Both the position numbers and the translations under genes were made by a program. Positions 1 to 7,366 of a DNA stretch of 64,000 nt are shown piece by piece (within the stretch, counting starts at the first letter, position 1; each line of letters starts with the position of its first letter). Origin of the DNA: a virus. The stretch is taken from the IMG/VR virus record IMGVR_UViG_3300046543_000386, positions 1-64,000 of that record; one strand, given 5' to 3'. The notes beneath the pieces were generated by a model, which had not been told where the DNA came from, ran no database searches, and worked only from the letters and a program-made list of their open reading frames with translations.

Positions 1-79
1 CCCGGCCCCTTCTCGTGTGAGCGGGCAAGCTGCGACGGTTCCATGACAGCCGCAAGCCATCGTTACGTTTTACGGAATC

Positions 80-95
80 ACACCACCCCTGGTGT
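80..95 (-). terminator. weak stem-loop after leftward gene block
   Basis: ACACCA, a CCCC loop and TGGTGT form a 6-bp stem-loop just downstream of the stop codon of the leftward membrane-protein gene. No T-run follows in the leftward direction, so factor-independent termination is doubtful. The rest of 1-115 shows no gene I can support. Confidence 0.25.
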
Positions 96-115
96 CGTGT
101 TACGCAAGCTCGGCA

Positions 116-328
116 CTACAGGTGCCTTCCCGCCCACAGCAACTGCACCGCCACCCACACGATCACGGCGAGGATGGCGAACGGGATGCACGCATAGGCG
201 AAGCGAAACACCACGCCGACAGCGAGGAGCAGCGGCGGGATGACGGCGCACAGGAAGAGATACACCGCGTAGAAGCCAAGGGTGACGAAGAACACCACCC
301 CCAGGCCGAAACCGATGAGATGCAGCAT
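116..328 (-). CDS. small multi-pass membrane protein
   Basis: A 70-residue, strongly hydrophobic protein with two or three predicted membrane segments (about residues 5-30 and 34-65) and a short basic C-terminus (AGRHL). The ATG at 328 overlaps the stop of the upstream gene as TGATG, which implies translational coupling. I do not recognise the family. It is the last gene of a leftward string of small genes. Size and topology would also fit a holin-like or superinfection-exclusion membrane protein, but nothing in the sequence proves either. Confidence 0.6.
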   Translation of the reverse strand: MLHLIGFGLGVVFFVTLGFYAVYLFLCAVIPPLLLAVGVVFRFAYACIPFAILAVIVWVAVQLLWAGRHL

Positions 329-630
329 CACACAATGCCTTTGGCATGCAGCGCGGCTTCAGCCGCGCCACGGGTGGCGTAGGGGCCGTGCATGGGTCCG
401 ATGGGTTCGCCCATGACGTCGTAATCGTCCTTGCGGCAGCGCCATTGATGGTACCAGCCCTCGTGGCACGCCATGAACTCGCCGCTGGTGTCGGTCCAGC
501 ACAGCCACGCGCCCGCAATGTCGCTCCAGAACTCCTCGCCAGGAGGGATGCGTTGACCTGAAGACCAGATGTCGTCCTCGTGGACGCGCCCTGCGGTCAC
601 CCGGAAGATCATGTCGGTATGCGGCGCCAT
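328..630 (-). CDS. hypothetical small phage protein
   Basis: A 100-residue soluble protein rich in Trp and acidic residues. The start at 630 (MAPHTDM) is chosen because the upstream gene stops at 632, leaving one base between stop and start; a longer in-frame start at 672 would run deep into that gene. The C-terminal third (about residues 80-100, with YATRGAAEAALHA) resembles the short helix-turn repeats common at the ends of phage accessory proteins. No function can be assigned. Confidence 0.6.
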   Translation of the reverse strand: MAPHTDMIFRVTAGRVHEDDIWSSGQRIPPGEEFWSDIAGAWLCWTDTSGEFMACHEGWYHQWRCRKDDYDVMGEPIGPMHGPYATRGAAEAALHAKGIV

Positions 631-631
631 T

Positions 632-844
632 TCAATTCCCCTCCATGGCGTTGACGGCGTCGATGGCGGCACCCAGGCCGATCAGGTGCAGGCACAGCGT
701 GATGGCGGCCCAGGCGAGCAGGAACAGCAGGCACCCGGCAAGCCTGCCGACGCGCCAGGGTGGCGTGAGTGCCACCAGCACGTAGGCCAGCACGAAGCTG
801 GCCACGGCGACATTGATCAGCCCCTGGAACGGCAGGGGGGTCAT
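632..844 (-). CDS. small membrane protein
   Basis: A 70-residue hydrophobic protein with two probable membrane segments (about residues 8-28 and 36-60) separated by a short basic loop (PPWRVGRLAG). The ATG at 844 lies in a TGATG overlap with the preceding gene's stop; a GTG at 847 is the alternative. It is the second small membrane protein in this leftward block. No recognisable family. Confidence 0.55.
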   Translation of the reverse strand: MTPLPFQGLINVAVASFVLAYVLVALTPPWRVGRLAGCLLFLLAWAAITLCLHLIGLGAAIDAVNAMEGN

Positions 845-1089
845 CACGCCCCCCGCTCCACCGCCGCGATGCGCGCGCGGATCTGCGCAATGGCCGCCTT
901 GCGCTCGCCCAGGTCGCGCCAGCGGCGTTCCCAGGCGATGTCGTGGCCATACTGCGCGATGGCCTTGGGCGTGGGCGCACTGGCCTCAAGCTCCAGCAGC
1001 CGCGCCTCCTCCCACGCCAGCACCGCGCGGTATTGCGCGAGCACGCGCCCTGCCGCGCCGGGACGGGCGCTCCGGGGGGACGCGCTCAC
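844..1089 (-). CDS. hypothetical helical protein
   Basis: An 81-residue protein rich in Ala, Arg and Glu, predicted almost wholly helical (residues 18-80) and possibly coiled coil. The GTG start at 1089 overlaps the upstream stop as GTGA, and its own stop overlaps the next gene, so it belongs to a coupled operon. Family not recognised. Confidence 0.55.
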   Translation of the reverse strand: MSASPRSARPGAAGRVLAQYRAVLAWEEARLLELEASAPTPKAIAQYGHDIAWERRWRDLGERKAAIAQIRARIAAVERGA

Positions 1090-1358
1090 GCGCCCAGCCC
1101 CTTCAGGAACGCCGCGTCGGCGGCGAGGCTGGCGGCGTCACGCTTGGCCGCCAGCACGGCCTCGGCGGCGGCAACCAGGGCGCGCCCGATCAGCAGCGCC
1201 TCCTCGGGCGAGTAGGTGAGGATGGTGCGCGCGGTGGGGCGGTCCTCCTCTTCGACCACGTCGTGCAGCGCGATCTCGTTGAGGTCGGGGTAGGCATCCA
1301 CGTCCACGCGGTGGGGGCAGCCGATGGCGACAGGCTGAAGGTGCAGAACGATGTTCAT
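1086..1358 (-). CDS. hypothetical early protein
   Basis: A 90-residue protein. The ATG at 1358 is preceded by AAGGAC, close to the Shine-Dalgarno context shared by many early genes of this phage. The N-terminal half is mixed alpha/beta with an acidic stretch (DVVEEEDRPT); the C-terminal half is an Ala-rich helix. It heads the coupled group 1358-116. Family not recognised. Confidence 0.6.
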   Translation of the reverse strand: MNIVLHLQPVAIGCPHRVDVDAYPDLNEIALHDVVEEEDRPTARTILTYSPEEALLIGRALVAAAEAVLAAKRDAASLAADAAFLKGLGA

Positions 1359-1397
1359 GACAGTTAGTCCTTGCGCGGGGGAAAAAGGGGGTGAAGG

Positions 1398-1418
1398 GGG
1401 CGCCCCACCGGGGCGCCC
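1398..1418 (-). other. intercistronic GC hairpin
   Basis: GGGCGCCCC, ACC loop, GGGGCGCCC: a perfect 9-bp stem between the stop of the 1425-1697 gene and the Shine-Dalgarno of the 1358 gene. Similar hairpins sit between early genes at 61202, 61744 and 62178. No T-run follows, so a role in mRNA processing, stability or partial attenuation is more likely than full termination. Confidence 0.5.
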
Positions 1419-1424
1419 GTAGGC

Positions 1425-1697
1425 TTACGCCGCGACCTTCGCCTTGATGCGGAGCGTGGTGACTTCGCTCGCCTTGGTGGGGGTGGCGTCGCCCAGGAGC
1501 TTCTTGACGGCGGCGGTATCGACCGCGACGCGCTCGGTGAGGCTGACGATGATGTCGGCGTGGTCGCCCTGGAGGAGGTCGCAGCCGGTGGCGATGATGG
1601 CGTCGCGGGCGGCCTTCACGGCGGCGGCGGCGGCGTCCTCGGCGGCCTTGGCGGCGATGTAAGCGGCGACCAGGGGGGCGGTGTTGGAGAGGCTCAT
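1425..1697 (-). CDS. small Ala-rich early protein
   Basis: A 90-residue protein, first gene downstream of the promoter at 1748-1777. Residues 8-35 form an Ala/Lys/Glu-rich helix (EDAAAAAVKAARDAI). The second half has the strand plus 'VDTAAVKKLLGD' helix arrangement seen in small phage proteins of unknown role. ATG 1697 is preferred; an in-frame GTG at 1718 would add seven residues. Confidence 0.6.
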   Translation of the reverse strand: MSLSNTAPLVAAYIAAKAAEDAAAAAVKAARDAIIATGCDLLQGDHADIIVSLTERVAVDTAAVKKLLGDATPTKASEVTTLRIKAKVAA

Positions 1698-1747
1698 CGG
1701 AAGGTTTCCCTTTTGCACGCCGGGGCGGGATGCCCTCGGCAGAAATC

Positions 1748-1777
1748 GGTTTAAAGAAGCGTTGACACAGGGTCAAC
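1748..1777 (-). promoter_or_regulatory. leftward early promoter with 17-bp palindromic operator
   Basis: The palindrome GTTGACACAGGGTCAAC (1761-1777) contains, on the minus strand, a -35 hexamer TTGACC followed after exactly 17 bases by TAAACC as -10. It precedes the 1697 gene. The same palindrome and geometry recur at four other early promoters, which suggests control by a single dimeric repressor or activator. Another GTCAAC half-site lies at 1827-1832. Confidence 0.75.
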
Positions 1778-1937
1778 AGATATTTGCAGAAAGGTGAATT
1801 TTAATTCTGAGACGCTCGGACCCCCTGTCAACGGGTTTCCGCCAAGCCCCGTCAATCCCGAAACCTCCGCGAATATATGCGCAGTTAGAAAGGCGGTTTT
1901 GGCGCTTTTAAAACGGCGGAAATCTGCCGAAAGAAAC

Positions 1938-1960
1938 CCGCCGCCCTAATTCGGCGGCGG
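1938..1960 (-). terminator. probable terminator of the helicase transcript
   Basis: CCGCCGCC and GGCGGCGG make a perfect 8-bp stem around a 7-base loop. Leftward RNA leaving the stem continues GTTTCTTTC, a modest U-rich tail. It lies 60 bases past the helicase stop. The flanking stretch 1698-2019 has no gene: it holds the early promoter, this hairpin and a run of TTTCGCG-like repeats (1962-2012). Confidence 0.5.
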
Positions 1961-1961
1961 A

Positions 1962-2012
1962 TTTGCGCGTTTTCGCGGCGTATTTCGCGCTTTTCGCGGG
2001 TTTCCGCGAAAT
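1962..2012. repeat. TTTCGCG-type short repeat cluster
   Basis: About five imperfect copies of TTT(C/G)CGCG or its inverse within 50 bases, just left of the helicase stop codon. No coding potential. It could be a protein-binding or replication-associated cluster; this is inference only. Confidence 0.35.
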
Positions 2013-2019
2013 AGGGGCC

Positions 2020-3528
2020 TCATTCCCCTCCTTTCGGAGGGGCCACGAGGTCGATCAGGGTGCGCTTGGCGCGGGTGGCGGCGACATATTGCAAGTTCAC
2101 CTCCTGCTCCTGCTGCCACGCCTGACGGGCATATTTGCTGGGGCAGGTACCGGCGCGGTCCAACCAGAACACCGTGTTCCACTCGCGCCCCTTGCTCTTG
2201 TGGATGGTGCTGAGAACGAGGATGCCGGTCACGTCGTTGGCGAAGATCTCGTTGATGGCGTCCACCACGGCGGCGACGCTGTCGCGGCGCTCGGCGCGGC
2301 ACTGATCAATGATCACCTGCAAGGTCGCGCACTGGTCCTCGACGCTCTGCGCGCGGGTTTCGTTTTTCTTCGCCAGCGCCTTGGTGATCTCCCGGTTCGA
2401 CCAGTCGGCCAGCTTCACTTCCAGGCCGTGCAGGGTGACCGCGTTCTTCCATTTCGTGGCCAGCTTGATCAGGCCCAGGCCGATGTCGCGACCCTCGACC
2501 TTGCACGCGATCTTGGAGCGGATCAGCGCGAAGGCGAGTTCCACCAGCGGCTTGGTGTTGCGGCACAGGATGGCCGAGTTGCCGTCGAGGTCGTCACGGC
2601 CCAGCAGAGCCGACAGCGGCAGCGAGGAAACCTCGCCCTGCGGCGCGCTCTCGTGCGCCTCGATATGGCTCACCCACTGCTGCGCAAAGCGAACAATCGC
2701 TTTCGGGCAGCGGTAGGTGGTGGTCAGCGGCAGGCGGCAGCAGTCGAAATCCTGCGCGATCAGATCCAGGCTGTCGCTGTCGGCGCCAGTGAAACCGTAG
2801 ATGGCCTGATGGCGATCTCCCACCGCGACGACGCGGCCACCGGGGGCGAGGAGGGCACGGACGAGTGCCCGACGAGCCGGGTTGGTGTCCTGCGCCTCGT
2901 CCACGAAAACCCACCGGTTGCGCCAGAAGCGAACCTTCTTGATCAGCGGCAGGTACACCATGTCATCGAAGTCCACGATGTCGGTGACGCTGTTGCTCTC
3001 GCGCAGCAGCGCGATGCCGGAAGCCACGAATGCCTCGGTGGCGTCGTCATCGAGGTCTTCGCTGGCCAGCACGTCGAAATGGCTGATGATGTCGAACCAC
3101 AGGCTGCGGTCATCGATGCTGCCCAGCACGCCCAGAGCGCGCTGCTTGGCCAGCGATACCAGCTTCACCAGGGGAGCGATCAGCGGGTGCCGCTCGTCGT
3201 TGAGCAGCACGGCGGCGAGGTCCGACAGCTTGTTGCCGTCAACCTTCACGTTGGGGAACGCCTTGCGGTAGGCGCGGAAGCCGAAGCTGTGAATGGTACC
3301 GGCGTCGGCGGTCTTCCAGTCGATCCCGCGAAGTTGCAATTTCCCTTTGATCTCGTCAGCGATTTTCTTGTTGTAGGCGAGGAAGGCCACGCCGCCGCCG
3401 GTACGGGAGATCGCTTCGATCAGCGTGGTGGTCTTGCCCGCGCCCGCGACGGCCTCAAGCACGCAGGAGCCAGAGCCGTTGGAGATCCACTCTAGGAACA
3501 CGGCCTGTTGTGCCGAAGGTGTAAACAT
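2020..3528 (-). CDS. UvrD/Rep-type SF1A DNA helicase
   Basis: A 502-residue ATP-dependent DNA helicase. Visible motifs in order: Walker A AGAGKTT (28-34), motif II/Walker B VDEAQDT (209-215), motif III GDRHQAIYGFTGA (237-249), motif IV TTYRCP (270-275) and motif VI YVAATRAKR (about 481-489). It is shorter than cellular UvrD (about 720 residues), mainly through reduced 1B/2B domains, as in other phage superfamily 1 helicases. It probably unwinds DNA during replication or recombination, alongside the RecB-type nuclease and SSB-like protein at 8994-10510. ATG 3528 has AAGGAC upstream and its own operator-type promoter at 3574-3603. Confidence 0.92.
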   Translation of the reverse strand: MFTPSAQQAVFLEWISNGSGSCVLEAVAGAGKTTTLIEAISRTGGGVAFLAYNKKIADEIKGKLQLRGIDWKTADAGTIHSFGFRAYRKAFPNVKVDGNKLSDLAAVLLNDERHPLIAPLVKLVSLAKQRALGVLGSIDDRSLWFDIISHFDVLASEDLDDDATEAFVASGIALLRESNSVTDIVDFDDMVYLPLIKKVRFWRNRWVFVDEAQDTNPARRALVRALLAPGGRVVAVGDRHQAIYGFTGADSDSLDLIAQDFDCCRLPLTTTYRCPKAIVRFAQQWVSHIEAHESAPQGEVSSLPLSALLGRDDLDGNSAILCRNTKPLVELAFALIRSKIACKVEGRDIGLGLIKLATKWKNAVTLHGLEVKLADWSNREITKALAKKNETRAQSVEDQCATLQVIIDQCRAERRDSVAAVVDAINEIFANDVTGILVLSTIHKSKGREWNTVFWLDRAGTCPSKYARQAWQQEQEVNLQYVAATRAKRTLIDLVAPPKGGE

Positions 3529-3573
3529 CGTGAAGGTCCTTATCTCAGGGGTGGGCGCGATTGCCCTGCCCCC

Positions 3574-3603
3574 TAAGTAAGGCCACGTTGACGCTTCGTC
3601 AAC
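3574..3603 (-). promoter_or_regulatory. helicase promoter with 17-bp palindromic operator
   Basis: Palindrome GTTGACGCTTCGTCAAC at 3587-3603. On the minus strand it gives -35 TTGACG, a 17-base spacer and -10 TACTTA, about 45 bases before the helicase ATG. Second of five copies of the same element. Confidence 0.8.
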
Positions 3604-3610
3604 AGGAAGT

Positions 3611-3829
3611 TCAGGTTTTTTGCACTTTTCTTGGCTTGGCGAAGGCCACGAACGCGCTGTTCAGCATCACCTCGATGAAGTGCGCGATGGTCTGTCCCTG
3701 GAGGATTTCCGCGTCCACGGTCTCCGGGTCAAGGCCGGTGACCATCAGGTGCATCTCGCACGGCTCGTTCCCGATGCGCGGGCGCACCCGGATATACCGC
3801 GCCCTGAACCGCACCGGAGCGCGGCTCAT
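3611..3829 (-). CDS. hypothetical early protein
   Basis: A 72-residue protein beginning MSRAPVRF. The start is fixed by an ATGA overlap with the upstream stop at 3826. The N-terminal half is basic and beta-rich (RFRARYIRVRPRIG); the second half includes a helix with IAHFIEVMLNSAFVAF. Family not recognised. It is the distal gene of the leftward block headed at 4563. Confidence 0.55.
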   Translation of the reverse strand: MSRAPVRFRARYIRVRPRIGNEPCEMHLMVTGLDPETVDAEILQGQTIAHFIEVMLNSAFVAFAKPRKVQKT

Positions 3830-4104
3830 AGCTGCTCCTCCGGATACACCTTGGCGTCGTCCATCACCTGCACCCACGCGGCCCGCACCGCCCGGCGCCA
3901 GATCGCGCCGTGTGGCTTGATGGTGCGCAGCAGCCTCTCGTGCCCGGCGGCGTAGTTGTAGCCGTAGCGCAGGGGCCGCTTGCGGACCACCGCGAACACC
4001 CGGTGCTGGCCGTCTTCGCGCAACTGTACCTCGTAGTCTTGCAGTTCCAGGCTGCCCTTGACCTTGACCCGCACGGCCGCGACCGGGGGGATGACCGGGG
4101 GCAT
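3826..4104 (-). CDS. hypothetical basic protein
   Basis: A 92-residue protein with a Pro/Val N-terminus, two short beta strands and a basic C-terminal half (RLLRTIKPHGAIWRRAVRAAW). The start ATG 4104 overlaps the upstream stop as TGATG; GTG 4107 is an alternative. The basic helix could bind nucleic acid, but no named family is evident. Confidence 0.55.
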   Translation of the reverse strand: MPPVIPPVAAVRVKVKGSLELQDYEVQLREDGQHRVFAVVRKRPLRYGYNYAAGHERLLRTIKPHGAIWRRAVRAAWVQVMDDAKVYPEEQL

Positions 4105-4355
4105 CACTTCACCCCCTGCGCGCGCTGCCAGGGGTTGTAGCCCACGGCGCGCTTGATGATGGCGTGAAACTCCTTCGATTCCTCGGCACTTTCCGGCTCG
4201 TCGCAGAACTCCGGAAGGTTCTCATCGGCGGTCCATGCCCGCCACAGCTTGATCGCGTCCTCGGCGCTTTTCAGCCCGAAACTCAGGTCTTCGTGCTGGA
4301 ACGCCAGCCACCCGGCGGCGAGGAGAAGCTCCTCGCGGGCATTGTTCTCGCTCAT
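4104..4355 (-). CDS. hypothetical acidic protein
   Basis: An 83-residue acidic, helical protein (MSENNAREELLLAAGW). The start at 4355 lies one base beyond the upstream stop (TGACATG). Contains clusters EDAIKLWRAW and EPESAEESKEF. Small acidic early phage proteins often bind or mimic nucleic acid-binding partners, but nothing specific is visible here. Confidence 0.55.
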   Translation of the reverse strand: MSENNAREELLLAAGWLAFQHEDLSFGLKSAEDAIKLWRAWTADENLPEFCDEPESAEESKEFHAIIKRAVGYNPWQRAQGVK

Positions 4356-4356
4356 G

Positions 4357-4563
4357 TCAGGCATCCTTCCGGGTTTCGCGGTCGAGCAGATCGGCCTTGC
4401 GGTGCAGTTCCTTGGCGCGCACGGAGCGGCCGTCGAGGTAGGCGTAGTGCGCCTCGTAGCGCAGCCGGTCGGCGCCCACCCTGCGGTCATTATTGGTGAG
4501 CGCGACCGGCTTGCGGCGCGCGTTCCACCGGTCTTCAAGGTTGGTGACCCTAGCGAACGTCAT
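4357..4563 (-). CDS. hypothetical basic early protein
   Basis: A 68-residue basic, helical protein (residues 25-60 with RLRYEAHYAYLDGRSVRAKE). ATG 4563 is preceded by AAGGACCACTCCC, the early-gene Shine-Dalgarno context. First gene of the leftward block controlled by the promoter at 4628-4656. Family not recognised. Confidence 0.6.
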   Translation of the reverse strand: MTFARVTNLEDRWNARRKPVALTNNDRRVGADRLRYEAHYAYLDGRSVRAKELHRKADLLDRETRKDA

Positions 4564-4627
4564 GGGAGTGGTCCTTGTGCTCGGCGTGGCACTTGCCATC
4601 GCCTGGGGCGTGATTGCCCCGCCCGAC

Positions 4628-4657
4628 GCCTAGCACTCCCGTTGTCAGCAGGTCAAC
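4628..4657 (-). promoter_or_regulatory. leftward early promoter with palindromic operator
   Basis: GTTGTCAGCAGGTCAAC (4641-4657) is the operator palindrome with one mismatch. The minus strand reads TTGACC, 17 bases, CTAGGC; the -10 is weak. It faces the 4563-3611 block and sits 40 bases from the rightward copy, forming a divergent control region. Confidence 0.65.
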
Positions 4658-4697
4658 ACGATCCGCAGGAAAGCTGAAAATTATTTTTGCGATTGTG

Positions 4698-4727
4698 GTT
4701 GACGCCTCGACAACGCGTGCCTACCCT
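4698..4727 (+). promoter_or_regulatory. rightward promoter with palindromic operator
   Basis: GTTGACGCCTCGACAAC (4698-4714, one mismatch from a perfect palindrome) supplies -35 TTGACG, then 17 bases and -10 TACCCT at 4722-4727, about 30 bases before the first gene of the rightward DNA-metabolism operon. Paired back to back with the copy at 4641-4657. Confidence 0.75.
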
Positions 4728-4755
4728 TTGCGTGTCGAAACGCACGAGGACCGCC

Positions 4756-4977
4756 ATGGCTGGAACCCGACGCCGCACCAAGAACCTCCCCGAATATCTA
4801 ATGAACGGCTGGATCATCAAGAAACGGCCCAACACCTTCGCGGAGAAATACGCCTACGAGGCGACGGCCTGGAACAGCGAGGGATACCTGCTGGCGTTGC
4901 ACGGTTTCTTCTCGCTGAACACCGCCCGCGCCTTCTGCCGCAAGACCCCGGCCCCCACCGTGGAGGAGAAGCCATGA
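4756..4977 (+). CDS. hypothetical protein, first gene of rightward operon
   Basis: A 73-residue basic protein (MAGTRRRTKNLPEYL). ATG 4756 is preceded by GAGGACC. Sequence YAYEATAWNSEGYLLALHGFFSLNTARAFC suggests a compact alpha/beta domain. The stop overlaps the next ATG (ATGA). Family not recognised. Confidence 0.65.
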   Translation: MAGTRRRTKNLPEYLMNGWIIKKRPNTFAEKYAYEATAWNSEGYLLALHGFFSLNTARAFCRKTPAPTVEEKP

Positions 4978-5177
4978 TCTACCACGCGATGCGCTACCGC
5001 ACGACGCGGTTCCGCCTGCGCTGCCCCGACTGTGCCGGTGATGGCACCGCCGGGATCTGCGGCCCGGTCGATACCTACGGCGAGAACGATCACTTCATCT
5101 ACCGCGAGGGCGACATGATGACATGCCAACGCTGCCAGGGCACTGGCCGCATCTACATCGAAGTGGAGAACGAATGA
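4974..5177 (+). CDS. DnaJ-type zinc-knuckle protein
   Basis: A 67-residue protein with two CXXCXGXG elements, CPDCAGDG near residue 18 and CQRCQGTG near residue 50. This is the half-site pattern of the DnaJ cysteine-rich zinc domain. The J domain is absent, so it is a stand-alone zinc-binding protein, perhaps an RNA/DNA-binding or chaperone-adaptor factor. The start at 4974 is fixed by the ATGA overlap. Confidence 0.75.
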   Translation: MIYHAMRYRTTRFRLRCPDCAGDGTAGICGPVDTYGENDHFIYREGDMMTCQRCQGTGRIYIEVENE

Positions 5178-5380
5178 CCCCTATGGAGCTACGTGCCGCA
5201 CTGAACACCCTGCGCTGGACGCAGGCGTTCGTGGCCCGCGAATGCGGCTACACGCGGCAGGCCGCCGACCGGTGGCTGAACGGTACCGCCAGGATACCTG
5301 AGCCAGTTGAGGACTGGCTTGAGGCCCGCATGAACGGCGACCTGATCGATCCGCCAAAGCGCCTAGCCTATGAGTACTGA
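5174..5380 (+). CDS. Cro/C1-like helix-turn-helix protein
   Basis: A 68-residue protein whose residues 5-50 read as a small HTH domain: LNTLRWTQAFVARECGYTR, QAADRWLNGTARIPEPV. The pattern (helix, AxxxGYTRQAADRWLNG recognition helix, PVEDWL) is typical of Cro-type repressors. It could be the protein that binds the GTTGAC palindromes, but so could the HTH at 7139 or the wHTH at 63523. Starts in an ATGA overlap. Confidence 0.75.
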   Translation: MTPMELRAALNTLRWTQAFVARECGYTRQAADRWLNGTARIPEPVEDWLEARMNGDLIDPPKRLAYEY

Positions 5381-5450
5381 CCCCAGGAAGGCGCGCCCGA
5401 CGGGGCTGATCCCGTCGGACGCATGTCTCCCACAGCACAAGGACCAACCG

Positions 5451-6350
5451 ATGCCGAAAGACGATACCAACATAGGACCCGTGCCCGCCCCTCGCAAGCC
5501 AAAGGCACTTGAGGTGGCCACCCCTGAATGGGTTGATACCTGCCTGCAACTCGGCCTGACCGACCGCTTCTCGATGGTCGTCATGATCACCGTCGAGGTC
5601 GCGCTCTACATGCTCGGGTTCAACACCCATAACCGCCCGTTCCACGCCGCTACCATCGAGAAATACGTTGCCCTCATCAAGGACAGCGAATGGATGCTCA
5701 CCTTCGAAAGCATCGCATTCTCCTACAACGGCATTCTGATCAACGGCCAGCACCGCCTGATGGCCATCATCAGGGCCGGGGTCCCCGTGCCCCTGACGGT
5801 GTGGTTTGGCTGCGAGCCGGAAGAGTTTCAGGTGATCGACATCCCTGACGTACGGACCCCCGCCGACATGGGCGTCCTGAGCGGCCTGGATCACGCCACC
5901 AGCCGCTCCACCCTGGCCCGCTACGTGCTGCGCTTCGAACGCCGCGTCCGCTCCAGCCCGTCCGTGAAGGTGCATCACAAGATGCTGGAGATGGCCAAGG
6001 AAGACCTCTACCCGGCCCTGCGCGCCGGGCACCGCATCTACCACCACCGCATCATCACCCGCGCGGCCGGGGTGCTGGCCTATTACTGGATTGAGAAGAA
6101 TACCAAGCAGCCCGACAAGCTGCCGACCTACTGGGAAGAGATCACCACGGGCGCCCTTCTGCCTCAGGGTGCCATCGCCCTGCGGTTTCGCGAGTGGCTG
6201 CGCACCGGCTTCCCATCCGGCTACTCGCAGGACCGCGCCTTCAAGGAAGCCGCCTTTACCGTGCTGGTGTGGAACACGTGGCTCAAGGGCAACAAGAAGC
6301 TGCCCCGCCTGGATTGGCCACACGCGCTCGATCTGCCGGAAGTCGATTGA
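5451..6350 (+). CDS. ParB/DGQHR-like phage protein
   Basis: A 299-residue protein. About residues 80-130 contain FSYNGILINGQHRLMAIIRA, VPVPLTVWFG and FQVIDIPDVRTPADMG. The INGQHRL element resembles the signature of ParB/sulfiredoxin-like and DGQHR-domain proteins, which include nucleases, partition proteins and DNA-modification factors. ATG 5451 is chosen over ATG 5370 because it has a strong ACAAGGACCAACCG leader identical in style to other early genes. The remainder is helical with basic patches (HHKMLEMAKEDLY). Exact activity is unknown. Confidence 0.6.
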   Translation: MPKDDTNIGPVPAPRKPKALEVATPEWVDTCLQLGLTDRFSMVVMITVEVALYMLGFNTHNRPFHAATIEKYVALIKDSEWMLTFESIAFSYNGILINGQHRLMAIIRAGVPVPLTVWFGCEPEEFQVIDIPDVRTPADMGVLSGLDHATSRSTLARYVLRFERRVRSSPSVKVHHKMLEMAKEDLYPALRAGHRIYHHRIITRAAGVLAYYWIEKNTKQPDKLPTYWEEITTGALLPQGAIALRFREWLRTGFPSGYSQDRAFKEAAFTVLVWNTWLKGNKKLPRLDWPHALDLPEVD

Positions 6351-6424
6351 CATCCGGCATCTGTGACGTTACGAGACAGACAGGGGCGGGCATGGTGCCC
6401 GCCCCGTTTCGAGGGAAACCCGAT

Positions 6425-6688
6425 ATGCGTGAGATCCAGCTACCCCAGGTCAATTGGAACGGCACCAGCCGCGACAGCCTGTTCAACCAATACCTCGCCG
6501 CCATTCGCGGCCTTGAGGGCGCCATGGAGATCCTGGCCCGTACCGCCCCGCATGGCCGCGACTACCAGACCCTGGCCGACCCCAGCGAAGCCTTCGCCAT
6601 TGCCGTCGAGCAGCACCGCGACCGGCTGGTGGCGCTGCACAAGGTATCGGAAGAGCTTCACGCCCTGGCCGAGAGCGTGCAGCCGTGA
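6425..6688 (+). CDS. hypothetical helical protein
   Basis: An 87-residue mostly helical protein. Residues 17-85 form two or three helices (LFNQYLAAIRGLEGAMEILA; AIAVEQHRDRLVALHKVSEEL). The start MREIQL at 6425 follows GAGGGAAACCCGAT. Its stop overlaps the next gene as GTGA. Family not recognised. Confidence 0.65.
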   Translation: MREIQLPQVNWNGTSRDSLFNQYLAAIRGLEGAMEILARTAPHGRDYQTLADPSEAFAIAVEQHRDRLVALHKVSEELHALAESVQP

Positions 6689-6963
6689 CCCAGATCAGCA
6701 CCCGCCGGGTCACTTATTTCGCCATCCTGCTCTCCACCAGCTTCAAGGCGGGGGTGAGCGATGCCGCTACTGGCCGCCCCTTCAATGACAAGCTCGCCTC
6801 CAGCATCTGCTGGGGTTACGAGCGCGGCCGCATCTTCGCCACCGCGCTGAGGGCACAGGGCAAGCCGATCCCGACACTACCCCGGCGTGGCCAGCGCCGT
6901 GTCCTGTTCACCGGGGCGCTCGTGGCGCTCCGCAACATGTTCAAGGATGGAACCCTGATATGA
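6685..6963 (+). CDS. hypothetical basic protein
   Basis: A 92-residue protein with a GTG start overlapping the previous stop. The N-terminus has TRRVTYFAILLSTSF; the centre has DKLASSICWGYERGRIFATAL, the shape of a small phage protein that packs as a helical hairpin; the end is basic. No function assigned. Confidence 0.6.
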   Translation: MTQISTRRVTYFAILLSTSFKAGVSDAATGRPFNDKLASSICWGYERGRIFATALRAQGKPIPTLPRRGQRRVLFTGALVALRNMFKDGTLI

Positions 6964-7142
6964 GGATCATCGAAACCAAGACGCTGAAAGCGTGGCGTGC
7001 ATGCAATGAGTTGCTGCACGACATGAAGCGGGAACCCGCAACCATTGGCGAGTTCCTGGCGGTCTACAACCCGGAGCACGTCGATGGCGACATCATCGCT
7101 TTCGAGGTGCTCAATGCCCGCGATGCCGTCAAGGCGCCATGA
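6960..7142 (+). CDS. hypothetical small protein
   Basis: A 60-residue protein linked by ATGA overlaps to both neighbours. Helical N-terminus (LKAWRACNELLHDMKRE) and an acidic beta C-terminus (EHVDGDIIAFEVLNA). Family not recognised. Confidence 0.6.
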   Translation: MRIIETKTLKAWRACNELLHDMKREPATIGEFLAVYNPEHVDGDIIAFEVLNARDAVKAP

Positions 7143-7366
7143 GCGCGCCTCACGCCAGTGAGCCGCCGACCGCCAGCACCAGCGAGCTTCGCGACATGCT
7201 GGCGGCACTCGGCTGGACCTCGGGCCAGCTTGCCGCCCTGGCACACTGCAACCCGCGCACCGTGCGCCGCTGGATCAATGGCAGCCGGGAACCCCCGCTG
7301 CACATACTGAGCTTCCTGCATGCCTCCCTGCTGCTGCTGGGACCCGAAAAGGCAGAGGTAAGCTGA
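7139..7366 (+). CDS. helix-turn-helix DNA-binding protein
   Basis: A 75-residue protein. Residues 15-55 form an HTH: LRDMLAALGWTSGQLAALA, NPRTVRRWINGSREPP. Typical of Cro/C1 or XRE-type phage regulators and similar in layout to the 5174 gene, so the operon carries two such proteins. Starts in an ATGA overlap. Confidence 0.7.
   Translation: MSAPHASEPPTASTSELRDMLAALGWTSGQLAALAHCNPRTVRRWINGSREPPLHILSFLHASLLLLGPEKAEVS

Noticed and set aside
1-43. A minus-strand frame starting MEPSQLARSHEKGP and leaving the window
   Set aside because: Only 14 codons are visible and no Shine-Dalgarno lies upstream. Cannot be supported.
1963-3495. A 510-residue plus-strand open frame opposite the helicase
   Set aside because: The minus-strand frame has all helicase motifs. 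The plus frame has none and is a GC-driven shadow.
5370-5450. An earlier ATG for the ParB/DGQHR-like gene
   Set aside because: It lies at the end of the HTH gene and lacks the AAGGACCA leader that precedes ATG 5451.
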